From Lamellibrachia columna (lineage: Eukaryota > Annelida > Polychaeta > Sabellida > Siboglinidae), in contig OY759263.1 of NCBI GenBank assembly GCA_963662155.1, positions 37,629,391 to 37,693,390 of the forward strand: 64,000 nt of DNA, in the 5' to 3' direction. Made by a program: the position numbers and the translations under genes. Under the pieces are notes generated by a model. The model searched no databases. It saw only the letters and a program-made list of their open reading frames with translations, and was not told the origin of the DNA. Shown here piece after piece: positions 1 to 11,480 of this stretch (positions within the stretch are counted from its first letter, which is position 1; every line of letters begins with the position of its first letter).

Positions 1-1125
1 TAGACAAAGAGTTCTTTCACTTGGTGAAAGATGTTAAATTTCAGGAGGCTACATCTGACTATTTAGGACTGTTAATTGTAACTGCAGAAATGGTAGCTAA
101 GAAAATAAAGGCAGTGAAGGATAATAAATCACCTGGAGTGGATGGAATTCTTCCAAAACTACTAATGGAAAGAGTAGAACAAATCAGTGTACCACTTGCA
201 AGAGTGTTCAACTTGTCATTAAAAGAGGGAGTTGTTCCATTTGAATGGAAAGAAGCAAACATACCATTATTTAAAAAGGGATCAAGAAATAAGTCAGAGA
301 ATTATAGACCAGTGAGTTTAATGTCAGTGATTTGTAAATTATTAGAAAGGTTAATTAAAGACCATATGGTGAACTTTCTTGTTAGGCATAAATTATTAAA
401 TTAATCTCAACATGGATTCCTAAAAGCGAGGTCATGCTTAACAAATATGTTATGTTTTTTGGAAGAAATCACTAAGTGGATAGACAAGGGATCGCCAGTA
501 GATATTATCTACTTGATTTTCAGAAAGCTTTTGACAAAGCGCCATGTCAAAGATTACTACTTTAAAAGCCCATGGTATCGGGGATGGCATAATTGACTGG
601 ATAGAACAATGGCTGACTGACAGAAGACAGCATGGTGTAGTAAGATGGAGAAGTTTCAAACTGGAAATCAGTTTTGAGTGGGGTACCACAAGGATCAGTA
701 TTAGGACCTTTATTGTTCTTAATATATATCAATGACTTGGATGACAATGTAACAAGTAACGTACTGAAATTTGTGGATGACACAAAAGTGTTTAGAAATC
801 ACTGATGGTGATAAACAACATTTGCAAAACAATCTAGACAGATTAGTGAAATGGGCTGAGAAATGTCAGATGTTGTTCAATTTTGGGAAATGTAAATGCC
901 TACATACAGGACATGGGAACTTGGATGTAAACTATAAAATGGGAGATACTGTTCTGGGTACTACTGTAAAAGAAAAGGACTTAGGAGTTACAATAAGCGC
1001 TGATATGAAACTTTCAGAGCAGTATGGTATTGCAGCTTCACATGGTAATCAAATTCTTGGGTTGATTAGGAGAAAAATAACATACAAGGAAAAAAGCTAA
1101 TTATACCTCTGTGTAAAGCAATAGT
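1..1125 (+). pseudogene. CR1/jockey-like LINE reverse transcriptase, upstream half (interrupted)
   Basis: This is part of the pol gene of a non-LTR retrotransposon, which would copy the element's RNA into DNA at a nicked target. Reading frames at 21-404, about 405-745 and 771-1100 carry RT blocks in order: a KSPGVDGI-type block, NYRPVSL, a degraded [18 protein letters not shown] sequence split over frames, and FVDDTKVF where FADD or YADD is usual. A stop follows codon 127 of the first frame, and several frameshifts follow, so no intact protein is made. The element enters from beyond the left edge. Its frame breaks off at about 1125 and resumes at 4306, because an RTE-like element is inserted between. 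The nearest families are the CR1 and jockey-like LINEs of animals; the exact clade is not resolved. Confidence 0.85.
1114..1125. repeat. Target site duplication, left copy (12 bp)
   Basis: The 12 bases taaagcaatagt occur here and again at 4294-4305, directly flanking the RTE-like insertion. The match is perfect. The host LINE's reading frame (a KAIV...RPHLEY motif) continues across the pair when the insert is ignored. Confidence 0.93.
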
Positions 1126-1380
1126 CACATCTCTTCATCATGGAGCCCGGGAGGAAAATGGTCTGTGACCATTGCGGAAAACTTGTGGGCACAGCGGCTT
1201 GGGCTAATCACCCACTCAGCTGTTACTCAAATTGATTACAGAAACCAAAACCATGAATACTCAACCACATCTCGACCTGAGCAAAGCAGGCTGTCCTGGA
1301 AGGGTGCATATGAATCCCTTAGGTGAAAGCTGACAGGACACCCATGGGAGGAAGAGTCTGCTACAGCCCAAGTCAAAAGT

Positions 1381-2250
1381 TAGAATTGGTTGTTGGAATG
1401 TCAGGACACTGTACCAGTCAGGAAAACTGGTACAGCTCGCCCAAGAAATGAGAAGATACAAGCTGAGCATCATTGGAGTCTGTGAAAGCAGATGGAACAC
1501 CTTACAACTAGCTCTGGAGAAACTTACTTGTACTCTGGGAATGAGAGAGAAGAAGATGTGCACAAACATGGAGTAGGGCTGCCCCTCTCAAAGAATGCAG
1601 CAAAAAGTCTCATCAAATGGGAATCAGTCTCGGAGAGAATCATCACAGCCAGGTTTACATCAAAAGGTCGGAACATCACCATTATACATTGCTATGCACC
1701 AATCAACTCTGCTGAATTTGAAGAGAAAGAGACCTACCAACATCTACAAACAGTCATCCAAAAACTACCGAAGAGGGATATCCAAGTTGTTATGGGGGAT
1801 ATGATTGCCAAGATTGGAAAGGATAATGACAATTGGAAAGGCACAATGGGGAAAGAAGGTCTGGGACAGATGAATGAGAATGGTCTCCTGTTTGCAGATT
1901 TCTGTACTCTCAGTGAACTGATAATCAGAGGAACCCTCTTTCCACACAAGCCCACACACAAAGCCACGGGGATATCCCCGGATTTACAGATGGAAAACCA
2001 AATTGACCACATAACAATCATCAAGAAATGGAGGACAGTGCTTCTAGATGTCAGAGTGGAAAGAGGGGCTGACATTAACTCCGACCACCACCTCCTTGTG
2101 GGTGAATTTAGGATGAAGCTAGCAGCAAAGAAGAAGATGGATAACAAGGTACAAAGAAGGTTTGAGATAAGAAAACTTCAAAATATTAAAATACGACAGG
2201 AACTGGGAATCACACTATGGAACAGGTTCCAAGCATTGGAAGAGGGATAA
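1381..2250 (+). pseudogene. RTE-like LINE apurinic/apyrimidinic-type endonuclease domain (frameshifted)
   Basis: This would be the endonuclease that nicks target DNA to prime reverse transcription. The first frame shows IGCWNVRTLYQSGK and IIGVCESRW, the N-terminal start of the AP-endonuclease fold. A frameshift near 1497 moves to the frame read from 1492, which contains a CYAPIN block, GDMIAKIGKD (where GDFNA is normal) and SDHHLLVGEF, the catalytic SDH motif, near codons 200-207. The catalytic GDF is therefore altered to GDM. The region about 2250-2634 is a broken linker to the RT. The neighbouring RT and 3' tail belong to the same element. Confidence 0.82.
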
Positions 2251-2634
2251 ACATTGATGAAAAGTGGACAAGATGCAAGAATGCAATTACAGACACCTGT
2301 GAACAAGTCCTAGGCTGCTGGGAAGCTAGGAGGAAGGACTGAATTAAGATGACACCTGGGAAGCTATTGAGGTAAGGAGGGAGACTAAAATTAAACTCAA
2401 CAAGGAAGCAGATGACACAAGAAAAATTGTAGCAGGAATACCAGGAAAGAAACAAAACAGTTAAAAAGAAGACAAAGAGGGACAAGAAAACATGTCGAAA
2501 AACTAGCAAACGATGCTGAGATCGCAGCTAGGCAAAACACCTCCACAGAGTTATACAAGATCACCAGACAGCTAGCAGGGAAGAACAAGAGCACTAGTCG
2601 CCCAATCAGGGACAAACAGGGAAACCTTCTCACT

Positions 2635-4240
2635 ATGGAATCTCTACAGTTACAACGCTGGAAAGAATATTTCCAAGATATCTTGAATAGGCCTCCATCA
2701 GATTCAATCCCAGACATTGAGGAAACAACTGAAAACCTTAATATTAATTGTGATAGGATATCCAAAGAGGAGATCAAGAGAGCCATCAAAAAGCTGAAGC
2801 TAGGCAAAGCACCTGGAATTGACAATATACCATCTGATGTCTTAAAAGCTGATATTGGTGCCACCACAGACGTTTTATACAGCGTGCTAAATGAGATCTG
2901 GGATAAAGAGGAAATACCAACTGAGTGGGAGACGGGTTTGCTAGTTACAATCCCCAAGAAAGGCAACTTCAGTGAATGTAAGAACTGGAGAGGGATCATG
3001 CTTCTATCAGTGCCCAGTAAAATTATCTGCCATATCATCCTGGATAGGATACAAGAAACACTTGACAAGAAGCTAAGAAATGAACAAGCTGGCTTTAGAA
3101 AGGATAAATCCTGCACAGATCATATCACTTCACTCAGGATTATCGTTGAACAATGCATTGAATGGCAGAGTTCCCTTTACATAAACTTTGTGGACTTCGA
3201 AAAAGCATTCGATAGTATAGATAGGACAGTTCTATGGAAGCTCCTGAGGCACTATGGTTTACCTACACAATTTGTAACCCTAATAAAGAACAAGTACAAA
3301 GGTTTCACTGGTCATGTCATCTTTAATGGACAAGTTTCAGAGGGCTTCCAGATTGGAACTGGAGTACGACAGGGCTGCTTGCTATCTCCACTGCTCTTTC
3401 TGATAGCCATAGACTGGACAATGAAAAGATCCACAGAACACCATCGTACTGGGACCCAGTGGAACTTGTTCTCACAACTAGAAGACCTGGATTTTGCAGA
3501 TGATCTAGCATTACTCTCAGAAACCCATAAATACATGCAAAAAAACCAGAAAGGCTTCATGAAAAAAGCAGCCAACTGGGTCTTAAGATCAATGTGGGAA
3601 CGACAAAGGTGATGAAAGTCAAAGGCAGATCCTGCGAACCCATCTCACTATAAAGTGGTAATATTGAGGAAGTACAAGACTTCATCTACCTTGGGAGCAA
3701 CATCAGTACAAATGGTGGAGCTGACAAAGATGTGGAGCTATGCATCAATAAAGCTCGCCATGCCTTCAGAACCCTACGCCCAGTGTGGCTCTCTTCCCAA
3801 CAATCCATAAACACCAAGATGTGCATTTTCAACACCAACATTAAACCAGGTCTTCTCTATGGCTGTGAAACGTGGAAAACTACTCAGTCTCTCAACAACA
3901 AACTCCAAGTCTTCATCAACAGTCGCCTCCAATACATCCTTAAGGTATGGTGGCCTAACAAAATATCAAATAAAGAGCTCTGGAAGAAAACCAAACAGGA
4001 AGAAATAAGCACTACAATCAAGAGGAGAAAATGGAGCTGGATTGGCCACACACTCAGAAAAGATCCAACAAATACAACCAAACAAGCACTGGACTATAAC
4101 CCACAAGGAAAGAGAAGACAAGGAAGGCCAAAAATCAACTGGAGATGCTCCACACTACAAGATCTTGATAAAGTGGGGTCACCTGGCAAGAGGCCAAAGC
4201 TCTAGCTCAGAAGAGAGTGAGGTGGAGAAACATGGTTGAC
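2635..4240 (+). pseudogene. RTE-like LINE reverse transcriptase and C-terminal tail (broken)
   Basis: The frame at 2635-3612 (325 codons) holds the RT fold: LGKAPGIDNIPSDVL, IPKKGN, NWRGIMLLS, NEQAGFRKDKSC, FEKAFDSI, GVRQGCLLSPLLF and the catalytic FADDLALL near codons 284-291. The active-site FADD is kept. The frame breaks at about 3612 and resumes at 3732-4205 with a YGCETW block and an RRQGRPKINWR tail, both typical of CFDP2-like LINE proteins. One or more frameshifts lie between 3612 and 3732. RT motifs alone do not show activity; the upstream endonuclease is also damaged. Confidence 0.87.
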
Positions 4241-4293
4241 GCCCTATGCGCCTGAAGGGGCCAAGAGGATTAAGTAAGTAAGTAAGTAAGTAA

Positions 4294-4305
4294 TAAAGCA
4301 ATAGT
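4294..4305. repeat. Target site duplication, right copy (12 bp)
   Basis: This is an identical copy of the 12-base motif at 1114-1125, immediately after the (TAAG)n tail of the RTE-like insertion. Confidence 0.93.
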
Positions 4306-4830
4306 TAGACCTCATTTAGAATACTGTATACAAGCATGGAGACCATATCGTAAGAAGGATATAGATACGCTTGAATGCATACAGAGGAGAGCAACTAAAA
4401 TTATTCCACAACTGAGAGACCTTAGTTATGAAGAACACCTGAAAGAATGTGGTTTAACAACTCTAGAGACTAGGAGGTTAAGAGATGATCAGTTTGAAGT
4501 TTTTTAAGATATTGAATGGGTATGAAAATATTGATAGAAATATGTTTATCTCACTCAAGAAAGATAGCAGAACTAGAGGACATGAGGTAAAAGATCAGTG
4601 TAGATTGGATATCAGAAAGTAGTCGTTCTCACAGAGGACAATAAATGAATGGAACAAATTATCTACGAATTGTATAACTGCTTGCAGCGTGAATATGTTT
4701 AAAAACAAGGTTGACACATATCTCAGGAGGGCGGGTTACATATAGATGAACATTAATTGTTGGACTTTCGATAAGCCAATGGCTTCCTTTTCCACTTGCC
4801 ATCCGGGCCTTTGGCTTGGATGGCAAATCT
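4306..4830 (+). pseudogene. CR1/jockey-like LINE, C-terminal tail and 3' UTR (downstream half)
   Basis: This continues the LINE that began before position 1. The translation shows RPHLEYCIQAW, a CIQRRATKIIPQL block, LTTLETRRLRDD and, near 4700, a VDTYL segment: the usual order of the C-terminal domain in CR1 and jockey-like ORF2 proteins. Stops at about 4505 and 4620 break it. After the coding end at about 4742 the 3' UTR carries a hairpin at 4796-4826 (arms ttgccatcc and ggatggcaa, 13-base loop), a plausible recognition structure for the element's own RT. Confidence 0.83.
4796..4826 (+). promoter_or_regulatory. 3' UTR hairpin of CR1/jockey-like LINE
   Basis: A perfect 9-bp stem (4796-4804 with 4818-4826) and 13-base loop lie in the LINE 3' UTR. 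In known stringent LINEs the RT recognises a 3' stem-loop. That role here is inferred from position. Confidence 0.55.
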
Positions 4831-5560
4831 TGTTAAATTTTTTTAAACTTGTTTCAATGATGGTTTTAAACAGAGTGATTTTAAAGTTGTCTTTAGCCTT
4901 GTTTTGTTAGATTCTAATATGTAGCCTCTGCAACCTACTTCAATACATGTTAATTCTGATGTTAGTCCATTATCGTTCATTAATTGCATTATCAGTTTGT
5001 TATTTTATTATTTAGTTTGCTAGTAACAAATGCATAGTACATATTACTATATACAAGATACAGCAAGGAATAGCACACAGAGTATCAATAAATGAACAGT
5101 TACTGAACAAATCATTGCTACGTAATTTCAATCAGTCTTGGGTTAAACCATTATGGCTCATCTTTGCATTTGAGAAAATGGTGAATGAAGATATCAAAGC
5201 TAGCTTAGACAAATATAGAGTTAGTTGTTTCACTTGTATCAGGGATGCTTTTATACCAAGTAGATGGTCTTTCTCAATGTTAGTTTCAAAGTGTGCACAT
5301 ACATATACATTAGTGGATGGTAGATGATATGATCAGGGCGATCGGAGATAAGTATCACCTGCAGTTGCATCAGAATTAGATTGCTTCAAAGCCACAGCAT
5401 GGATTTTAGTTATGTAAACACACACAAAATTAATTTGAAGCCTCATCTTTGTCAAGCAACCCAGTTGATGTTTGACTACAAATGTACATTTTTTATATAA
5501 ATCTTGGTTAATGTTCAAGCATGAGACACTAACACTTGTACTGGACATCTGCACTTGCAG
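4831..5560. other. No clear gene
   Basis: AT-rich sequence. One plus-strand frame stays open for about 95 codons up to 5327, but it has no recognised motif and no convincing splice signals, so it is not called. The stretch next to 5560 looks like intron, ending in a pyrimidine-rich tract and cag. Confidence 0.5.
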
Positions 5561-5686
5561 GGAGCATCAAGACGGGACTATCAAAGACAAAGAAAACTAA
5601 TGCAAGATGGAACATGATCACACCAATGTTGCGGCTGTCAAAGGAATGCACTCTACAACTGGTTGCCATGAACTCACAAGGGCAAG
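5561..5686 (+). CDS. Candidate exon (n-3) of an unidentified spliced gene
   Basis: A 126-bp segment follows an acceptor (gcacttgcag) and ends before a strong donor (gtaaag). Only one of the three frames is open through it; the other two hit stops. It encodes 41 whole codons (starting SIKTGLSK, ending AMNSQGQ) with two leading bases and one trailing base. The trailing phase matches the next candidate exon at 6888. The upstream exon is not found; it may have been displaced by or lie beyond the LINEs to the left. The protein is not recognised. The call rests on splice signals and phase agreement, not homology. Confidence 0.45.
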
Positions 5687-5872
5687 GTAAAGTGCTCATC
5701 ATGAACTGCATAGTGTAAGACCATAACTATAGATTGTTTATTGAATATGATTGTTTTGATAACAACTTTCATGTGCCTGATGTCAGCAATAACAGATATA
5801 ATAGTAACTGTTGCATAATGACAAAAGTTATTAGGCATGGTACTCTTACATTTAGCACTGCTTCCATTCTCT

Positions 5873-5990
5873 GCGCGACGTGGTTAGAATGTCTGACTCT
5901 CAGCCAAGAAGACAGCAGTTCAAATGCTCCTGCTGCTGGTTCATTATGTTCACCCCACACTGTCCCCGTCCAACAGCTGTATCAGTGAGT
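5873..5990 (+). repeat. tRNA-derived SINE-like fragment in an intron
   Basis: A segment beginning gcgcgacgtggttagaatg resembles a tRNA 5' half with an A-box-like tggttagaatg, and about 35 bases on there is a B-box-like agttcaaatgc. The spacing fits a degraded tRNA-derived SINE head. No poly-A tail or target duplication is clear. Confidence 0.35.
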
Positions 5991-6887
5991 ACCTGCTAAC
6001 AGTAGTGGAATTATGTGATGGAAAAGCTTTCATGCAGTAATTGCAGCATGGCTAAATGCTTCCCAGGAAAGTTAAGTGGTGTATGAAATTAACATGTCTG
6101 CTGGGGATGGAGTGTAATATGGTGCCACTTTTAGCAGAATGTCTACCAGTTCAATTTCAGATAATGATTCGAATGTGGCATTTTATGCAGAGTTGTGTGA
6201 TATGCAATAACACCAATTTAAAGATGCTATCTTGTAGCACTTTACGGTAGTGGTATATGTCTAAAAGTTTCAATTACATATTGGCACAGTTCAAACTTGA
6301 TGCCACGAATATTATTCTGTAATATGAAACAAAGTAATTTTCACGATCTCCAAAACCACAGAGGAGAGCTGGATGAGAAACATTTCATTAATACAAGATG
6401 TTTTGTGTGACATACATACTGTATGCAACATTTATTTTTTTATCCAGTGACAAGCTGATGTCATTGCTCTCTGTTTTATGTACATATTAATTGCATTTAT
6501 TAATATGTAATTGCTATCTATTCTGGGAAGGTTGTCTGTCTTGGATCACCACCTGTCTGCATTATGTCGCTCTGACCAGATCCTCATATTTTATGTTCCC
6601 TATCCCTACCTTGCAGTCATCTGTGTATGTTGCACATCATGCATCATAGGAGGATTTAAAAAAATTAAACCCTTCCAAAGCCATTAACTCTGGTCTCTAT
6701 TGGTGAAAGTGGATTGAGATTTATGATGGTGGCATGTGAAAGGTTTCCAGTGCTGAGACCAATAACTAGGACCTCTTATGTCACTGGATGAACTGAAACA
6801 TTGTACCATGGTCTCAACATACCAGAGCTCTAATTACCTTGCCCCGTGTGCATGTAAACTTGAACACATTGTTATGAACATGTTTAG

Positions 6888-7060
6888 CTCACCTGCTGAG
6901 TGAAGTACCACTTGGCCACAATGCCAGACATCTGACAGTGTCCCGCAGTGGTCTTCGATGTGTCACATGGTGTTCACTGCCAGTTGAACAACGCATCCAC
7001 TACTGGGATATGAGCACCGTTGAGATCAAGAAGCTCGCCACATTCACTCCTGAGGAGACG
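6888..7060 (+). CDS. Candidate exon (n-2) of the unidentified spliced gene
   Basis: A 173-bp open segment is bounded by an acceptor (gtttag) and a donor-like gtactc. Two leading bases complete the codon left open by the exon at 5561-5686, and it ends in phase 0, which matches the exon at 7406. It encodes 57 codons including HLLSEVPLGH, VEQRIHYWDM and ending FTPEET. The donor is weaker than average. No family is recognised; a beta-propeller-like protein is only a guess from the HYWDM pattern. Confidence 0.42.
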
Positions 7061-7405
7061 GTACTCATTTACAACAAACTATCAATGTTTTATATGGTCA
7101 GGTGCTATTCTTGACCTATTTGTAGACAAGATTTAATAAGATTGCCATTTAAAGCAACAAACTGCATATGACAAATGGACAAATAAGAAATTGGCTTCTC
7201 AAGAGTCCAACAATTTGTCATCTATGTGTGAGCTATTATCACTGATCTGTAAATGCTACATTTTCAAATGCAAGAGCAAATGCATTTGAATAGAAGCCCA
7301 ATATATTCATACATTTATATATGTATGCATATATGTGCATAAGAGCTGCCAAAGATATTGAACTGAGATCTACATGACTGTACAAATTGTTTGTGTCTCC
7401 TCCAG

Positions 7406-7550
7406 GTCGGTGATGTGACATTCATCAATGACACTGATGACATTGCCATCAATTGTGCTTCTGGTCTGATAAAACTACAGCTATGTGGAACATCAGTGAA
7501 GCAACAAGTATCGATGCTGACAGATGATCCTATCCTCTTCCACGGCACTG
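7406..7550 (+). CDS. Candidate exon (n-1) of the unidentified spliced gene
   Basis: This is the best of the four exons. The acceptor is tttgtgtctcctccag and the donor gtacgt is strong. The frame begins at phase 0 (VGDVTFINDTDD), runs 48 codons without a stop and ends in phase 1 (DDPILFHGT plus one base). Codon choice and the dense run of non-repetitive residues look coding. The intron that follows (7551-11589) is nearly filled by the 26-bp minisatellite. The product is unknown. Confidence 0.52.
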
Positions 7551-7689
7551 GTACGTCCTGTCACTCATCTATTCTTCAATAAATATAATTAGAGCCACAA
7601 ACAATATAGCATACACAAAAAAGATACTCTTTTTAAAAAATCCACAAATTAAGTAAACAAAATTACCATCATACAAAAAAATGTCAATG

Positions 7690-10600
7690 TCAAATTGTGT
7701 CTGGTAAAGTATAACAACAATTGTGTCTGTTAAAGTATAATGACAATTGTGTCTGGTAAAGTATAACGACAGTTGTGTCTGGTAAAGTATAACGACAATT
7801 GTGTCTGGTAAAGTATAATGACAATTGTGTCTGGTAAACGTAATGACAATTATAATGACAATTGTGTCTGGTAAAGTGTACTGACAATTTTGTCTGGTAA
7901 AGTGTAATGACAATTGTGTCTGATAAAGTGTAACAACAATTGTGTCTGATAAAGTATAATGACAATTGTGTCTGGCAAAGTGTAATGACAATTGTGTCTG
8001 GTAGAGTATAATGACAATTGTGTCTGGTAAAGTGTAATGACAATTTTGTCTGGTAAAGTGTAATGACAATTGTGTTTGGTAAAGTATAATGACAATTGTG
8101 TCTGGTAAAGTATAATGGCAATTGTGTCTGGTAAAGTATAATGACAACTGTGTCTAATAAAGTATAATGACAATTGTGGCTGGTAAAGTGTAACAACAAT
8201 TGTGTCTGGTAAAGTATAATGACAAGTGTGTCTGGTAAAGTGTAATGACAATTGTACCTGGTAAAGTATAATGGCAATTGTGTCTGGCAAAGTGTAACGA
8301 CAATTGTATCTGGTAAAGTATAATGGCAATTGTGTCTGGTATAGTGTAAAGACAATTGTGCCTGGTAAAGTGTACCGACAATTGTAGCTGGTAAAGTATA
8401 ATGACAATTGTGTCTGGTAAAGTATAATGACAAGTGTGTCTGGTAAAGTGTAATGACAATTGTACCTGGTAAAGTATAATGGCAATTGTGTCTGGCAAAG
8501 TGTACCGACAATTGTATCTGGTAAAGTATAATGGCAATTGTGTCTGGTAAAGTGTAACAACAATTGTGTCTGGTAAAGTATAATGACAATTGTGTCTGGT
8601 AAAGTGTACCGACAATTATGTCTAGTAATGTGTAACGACAATTGTGTTTGGTAAAGTGCAACAACAATTGTGTCTGGTAAAGTATAAACACAATTGTTTC
8701 TGGTAAAGTGTAACGACAATTGTGGTTGGTAAAGTGCAACAACAATTGTGTCTCATAAAGTATAATGACAATTGTTTCTGGTAAAGTGTAACAACAGTTG
8801 TGTTTGGTAAAGTATAACGACAATTGTGGCTGGTAAAGTGTAACAACAATGGTATCTGATAAAGTACAATGACAGTTGTGTCTGGTAAAGTGTAATGACA
8901 ATTGTGTCTGGTAAAGTGTAACAACAATTGTGTCTGGTAAAGTATAATGACAATTGTGTCTGGTAAAGTGTAATGACAATTGTGTCTGGTAAAGTGTAAT
9001 GACAATTTTGTCTGGTAAAGTGTAACGACAGTTGTGTTTGGTAAAGTATAATGACAATTGTGTCTGGTAAAGTATAATGGCAATTGTGTCTGGTAAAGTA
9101 TAATGACAACTGTGTCTAGTAAAGTATAATGACAATGGTAAAGTATAATGACAATTGTGTCTGGTAAAGTATAATGACAAGTGTGTCTGGTAAAGTATAA
9201 TGGCAATTGTGTCTGGTATAGTGTAAAGACAATTGTGTCTGGTAAAATATAATAACAACTGTGTCTAGTAAAGTATAATGACAGTTGTGTCTGGTAAAGT
9301 ATAACGACAATTGTGGCTGGTAAGGTGTAACAACAATTGTATCTGGTAAAGTATAATGACAATAGTGTCTGGTAAAGTGTAACAATTGTATCTGGTAAAG
9401 TATAGCAACAATTGTGTCTGGTAATGTGTAACGACAATTGTGTCTGGTAATGTGTAATGACAATTGTGTCTGGTAAGGTATAATGACAATTGTGTCTGGT
9501 AAAGTATAATGGCAATTGTGTCTGGTAAAGTGTAACAACAATTTTGTCTGGTAAAGTATTATGACATCTGTGTCTGGTCAAGGGTAATAACAATTGTATC
9601 TGGTAAAGTATAATGACAGTTGTCTGGTAAAGCATAGTAACAATTGTGTCTGGTAAAGTGTAATGACAATTGTGTCTGGTAAAGTATAATGGCAATTGTG
9701 TCTGGTAAAGTGTAATGACAATTGTGTCTGGTAAAGTGTAACAACAATTGTGTCTGGTAATGTGTAACGACAGTTTTGTCTGGTAAAGTGTAACGACAAT
9801 TGTGTTTGGTAAAGTGCAACAACAATTGTATCTGGTAAAGTATAATGACAATTGTTTCTGGTAAAGTGTAACGACAATTGTGTCTGGTAAAGTATAATGG
9901 CATTTGTGTCTGGTAAAGTATAATGACAACTGTGTCTAGTAAAGTATAATGACAATTGTGTCTGGTAAAGTATAACAACAATTGTGGCTGGTAAAGTGTA
10001 ACAACAATTGTATCTGGTAAAGTATAATGACAATAGTGTCTGGTAAAGTGTAACAATTGTATCTGGTAAAGTATAGCAACAATTGTGTCTGGTAATGTGT
10101 AACGAAAATGTAATGACAATTGTGTCTGGTAAGGCATAATGACAGTTGTGTCTGGTAAAGTATAATTGCAATTGTGTCTGGTAAGGCATAATGACAATTG
10201 TAAGAAGTGACTCAGTAAACAGTAACTCTGCCTTTTGTGTATAACAGCTATTGTGTCTGGTAAAGTATAATAACAGTTGTGTCTGGTTAGGTAAAACGAC
10301 AATTGTGTCTGGTAAAGTATAAAAAAAATTGTGTATGGTAAAGTATAATGACAGTTGTGCCTGGTAATGTGTACTGACAGTTGTGTCTGGTAAAGTATAA
10401 TGGCAATTGTGTCTGTTAAGGCATAATGACAAATGTGTCTTGTAGAGTATAATGACAATTGTGTCTGGTCAGGTATAATGACAATTGTAAGAAGTGACTC
10501 AGTAAACAGTAACTCTGCCTTTTGTGTATAACAGCAGTTGTGTCTGGTAAAGTATAATAACAAGTAAAGTATAATAACAGTTGTGCCTGGTAATGTGTAA

Positions 10601-11480
10601 TGACAATTGTGTCTGGTAAAGTGTAATGACAATTGTGTTTGGTAAAGTATAATGACAGTTGTGTCTGGTAAAGTATAATGACAATTGTGTCTGGTAAAAT
10701 ATAATAACAACTGTGTCTAGTAAAGTATAATGACAGTTGTGTCTGGTAAAGTATAACGACAATTGTGGCTGGTAAAGTGTAACAACAATTGTATCTGGTA
10801 AAGTATAATGACAATAGTATCTGGTAAAGTGTAACAATTGTATCTGGTAAAGTATAGCAACAATTGTGTCTGGTAATGTGTAACGACAATTGTGTCTGGT
10901 AATGTGTAATGACAATTGTGTCTGGTAAGGTATAATGACAATTGTGTGTGGTAAAGTATAATGGCAATTGTGTCTGGTAAAGTGTAACAACAATTTTGTC
11001 TGGTAAAGTATAATGACATCTGTGTCTGGTAAAGGGTAATGACAATTGTATCTGGTAAAGTATAATGACAATTGTCTGGTAAAGCATAGTAACAATTGTG
11101 TCTGGTAAAGTGTAATGACAATTGTGTCTGGTAAAGTATAATGGCAATTGTGTCTGGTAAAGTGTAATGACAATTGTGTCTGGTAAAGTGTAATGACAAT
11201 TGTGTCTGGTAAAGTGTAATGACAATTGTGTCTGGTAAAGTATAATGGCAATTGTGTCTGGTAAAGTGTAATGACAATTGTGTCTGGTAAAGTGTAACAA
11301 CAATTGTGTCTGGTAATGTGTAACGACAGTTTTGTCTGGTAAAGTGTAACGACAATTGTGTTTGGTAAAGTGCAACAACAATTGTATCTGGTAAAGTATA
11401 ATGACAACTGTGTCTAGTAAAGTATAATGACAATTGTGTCTGGTAAAGTATAACAACAATTGTGGCTGGTAAAGTGCTAT
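7690..11480. repeat. 26-bp minisatellite, about 145 copies
   Basis: The unit is gacaattgtgtctggtaaag plus six bases (gtataat-type), 26 bp, repeated for about 3.8 kb with transitions at a few fixed positions. A higher-order duplication of about 1452 bp links about 9301 with 10753, and a partial third copy lies near 9972. A foreign block of about 48 bp starting taagaagtgactcag interrupts at 10201 and again at 10488, 287 bp apart. Because 26 is not divisible by 3 and the minus-strand unit lacks stops, the minus strand is open in all three frames for long runs (up to 522 codons). These are best read as a by-product of the repeat. Confidence 0.97.

Larger units (their letters stand above)
1126..4293 (+). 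mobile_element. RTE-like (CFDP2-type) LINE inserted into the CR1/jockey-like LINE
   Basis: A 3168-bp insertion carries an endonuclease followed by a reverse transcriptase on the plus strand. It ends in a short (TAAG)n tail at about 4271-4293. A perfect 12-bp target duplication bounds it. Proteins of this type are often annotated in animal genomes as craniofacial development protein 2-like, which are really RTE-related LINE ORFs. The layout (EN, RT, a distal RQGRPKINW-type tail, then a simple-repeat 3' end) fits that group. Several frameshifts and stops make the copy inactive. Confidence 0.88.

Noticed and set aside
5115..5327. Plus-strand frame of about 95 codons as an upstream exon
   Set aside because: No clear acceptor or donor in the right phase to join the exon at 5561, and no motif.
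7690..9258. 522-codon minus-strand open frame and its neighbours in the 26-bp array
   Set aside because: All three minus frames are open because the 26-bp unit has no stop there. No signal peptide, splice context or non-repeat sequence supports a protein.
7690..11480. CRISPR array
   Set aside because: Units are contiguous with no unique spacers, and the window is clearly eukaryotic.
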